Source: Trichobilharzia szidati (Eukaryota > Platyhelminthes > Trematoda > Strigeidida > Schistosomatidae). Taken from it: a stretch of DNA of 64,000 nucleotides. More notes on this DNA, generated by a model. The model ran no database searches. It was not told the origin of the DNA and saw only the letters and a list, made by a program, of their open reading frames with translations. The stretch lies in contig OX235272.1 of NCBI GenBank assembly GCA_944472155.2, forward strand, positions 17,406,354-17,470,353, written 5' to 3'. The DNA itself is not shown here. The first letter of the stretch is position 1.

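Noticed and set aside
1..64000. CRISPR arrays, operons or bacterial features
   Set aside because: No regularly spaced repeats; spliced genes and retroelements show a eukaryotic nuclear genome.

Overview
The window looks like nuclear DNA of a parasitic flatworm, most probably a blood fluke of the genus Schistosoma. The reasons are AT-rich sequence, spliced metazoan genes whose 5' introns are only 28-37 nt, tRNA-derived repeats that carry a hammerhead-ribozyme core (the arrangement known from schistosome SM-alpha repeats), and introns packed with non-LTR and Penelope-like retroelements. The species cannot be fixed from sequence alone.

Two host genes were found, and they converge tail to tail. 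On the + strand, six exons between 1492 and 9557 encode about 290 residues of a heterotrimeric G-protein alpha subunit of the Gi/o class. The first five exons are separated by four micro-introns of 28, 35, 34 and 37 nt; the sixth lies beyond a 7.1-kb intron. On the minus strand, twelve exons between 64000 and 11399 encode about 1,036 consecutive residues of FANCI, the partner of FANCD2 in interstrand-crosslink repair. The FANCI start lies upstream of (beyond) base 64000. The last exon of each gene is not visible; both would be expected near the 496-base run of N at 10113-10608, which is flanked by inverted copies of one retroelement.

Most of the rest is intron filled with mobile DNA. LINE-A is an RTE-like non-LTR element with two subfamilies; its 3' end is a conserved block followed by (AAT)n. 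LINE-B is a second non-LTR family with a YADD reverse transcriptase and a GACA/GACC-rich tail. LINE-C is a third, related family near 61-63.6 kb. A CR1-like fragment lies at 26.5-27.6 kb. Penelope-like elements with GIY-YIG endonucleases lie at 4.6-6.5, 29.7-31.1 and 37.7-39.0 kb. There are two solo LTRs, one MITE and several tRNA-derived SINEs. Many insertions keep exact target-site duplications, so the order of nested insertion can be read directly.

The main points for follow-up are these. FANCI appears to have Cys where the vertebrate protein has its monoubiquitinated Lys, while a dense SQ/TQ cluster is kept. One tRNA-like SINE head is joined to two different LINE-type tails. Two Penelope-like elements carry inverted terminal blocks, and one of these blocks holds a hammerhead-like motif. 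There is a three-level nest, MITE in solo LTR in another repeat, with direct repeats at the two inner levels. Family and residue comparisons were made from memory of these protein families; no database search was run.
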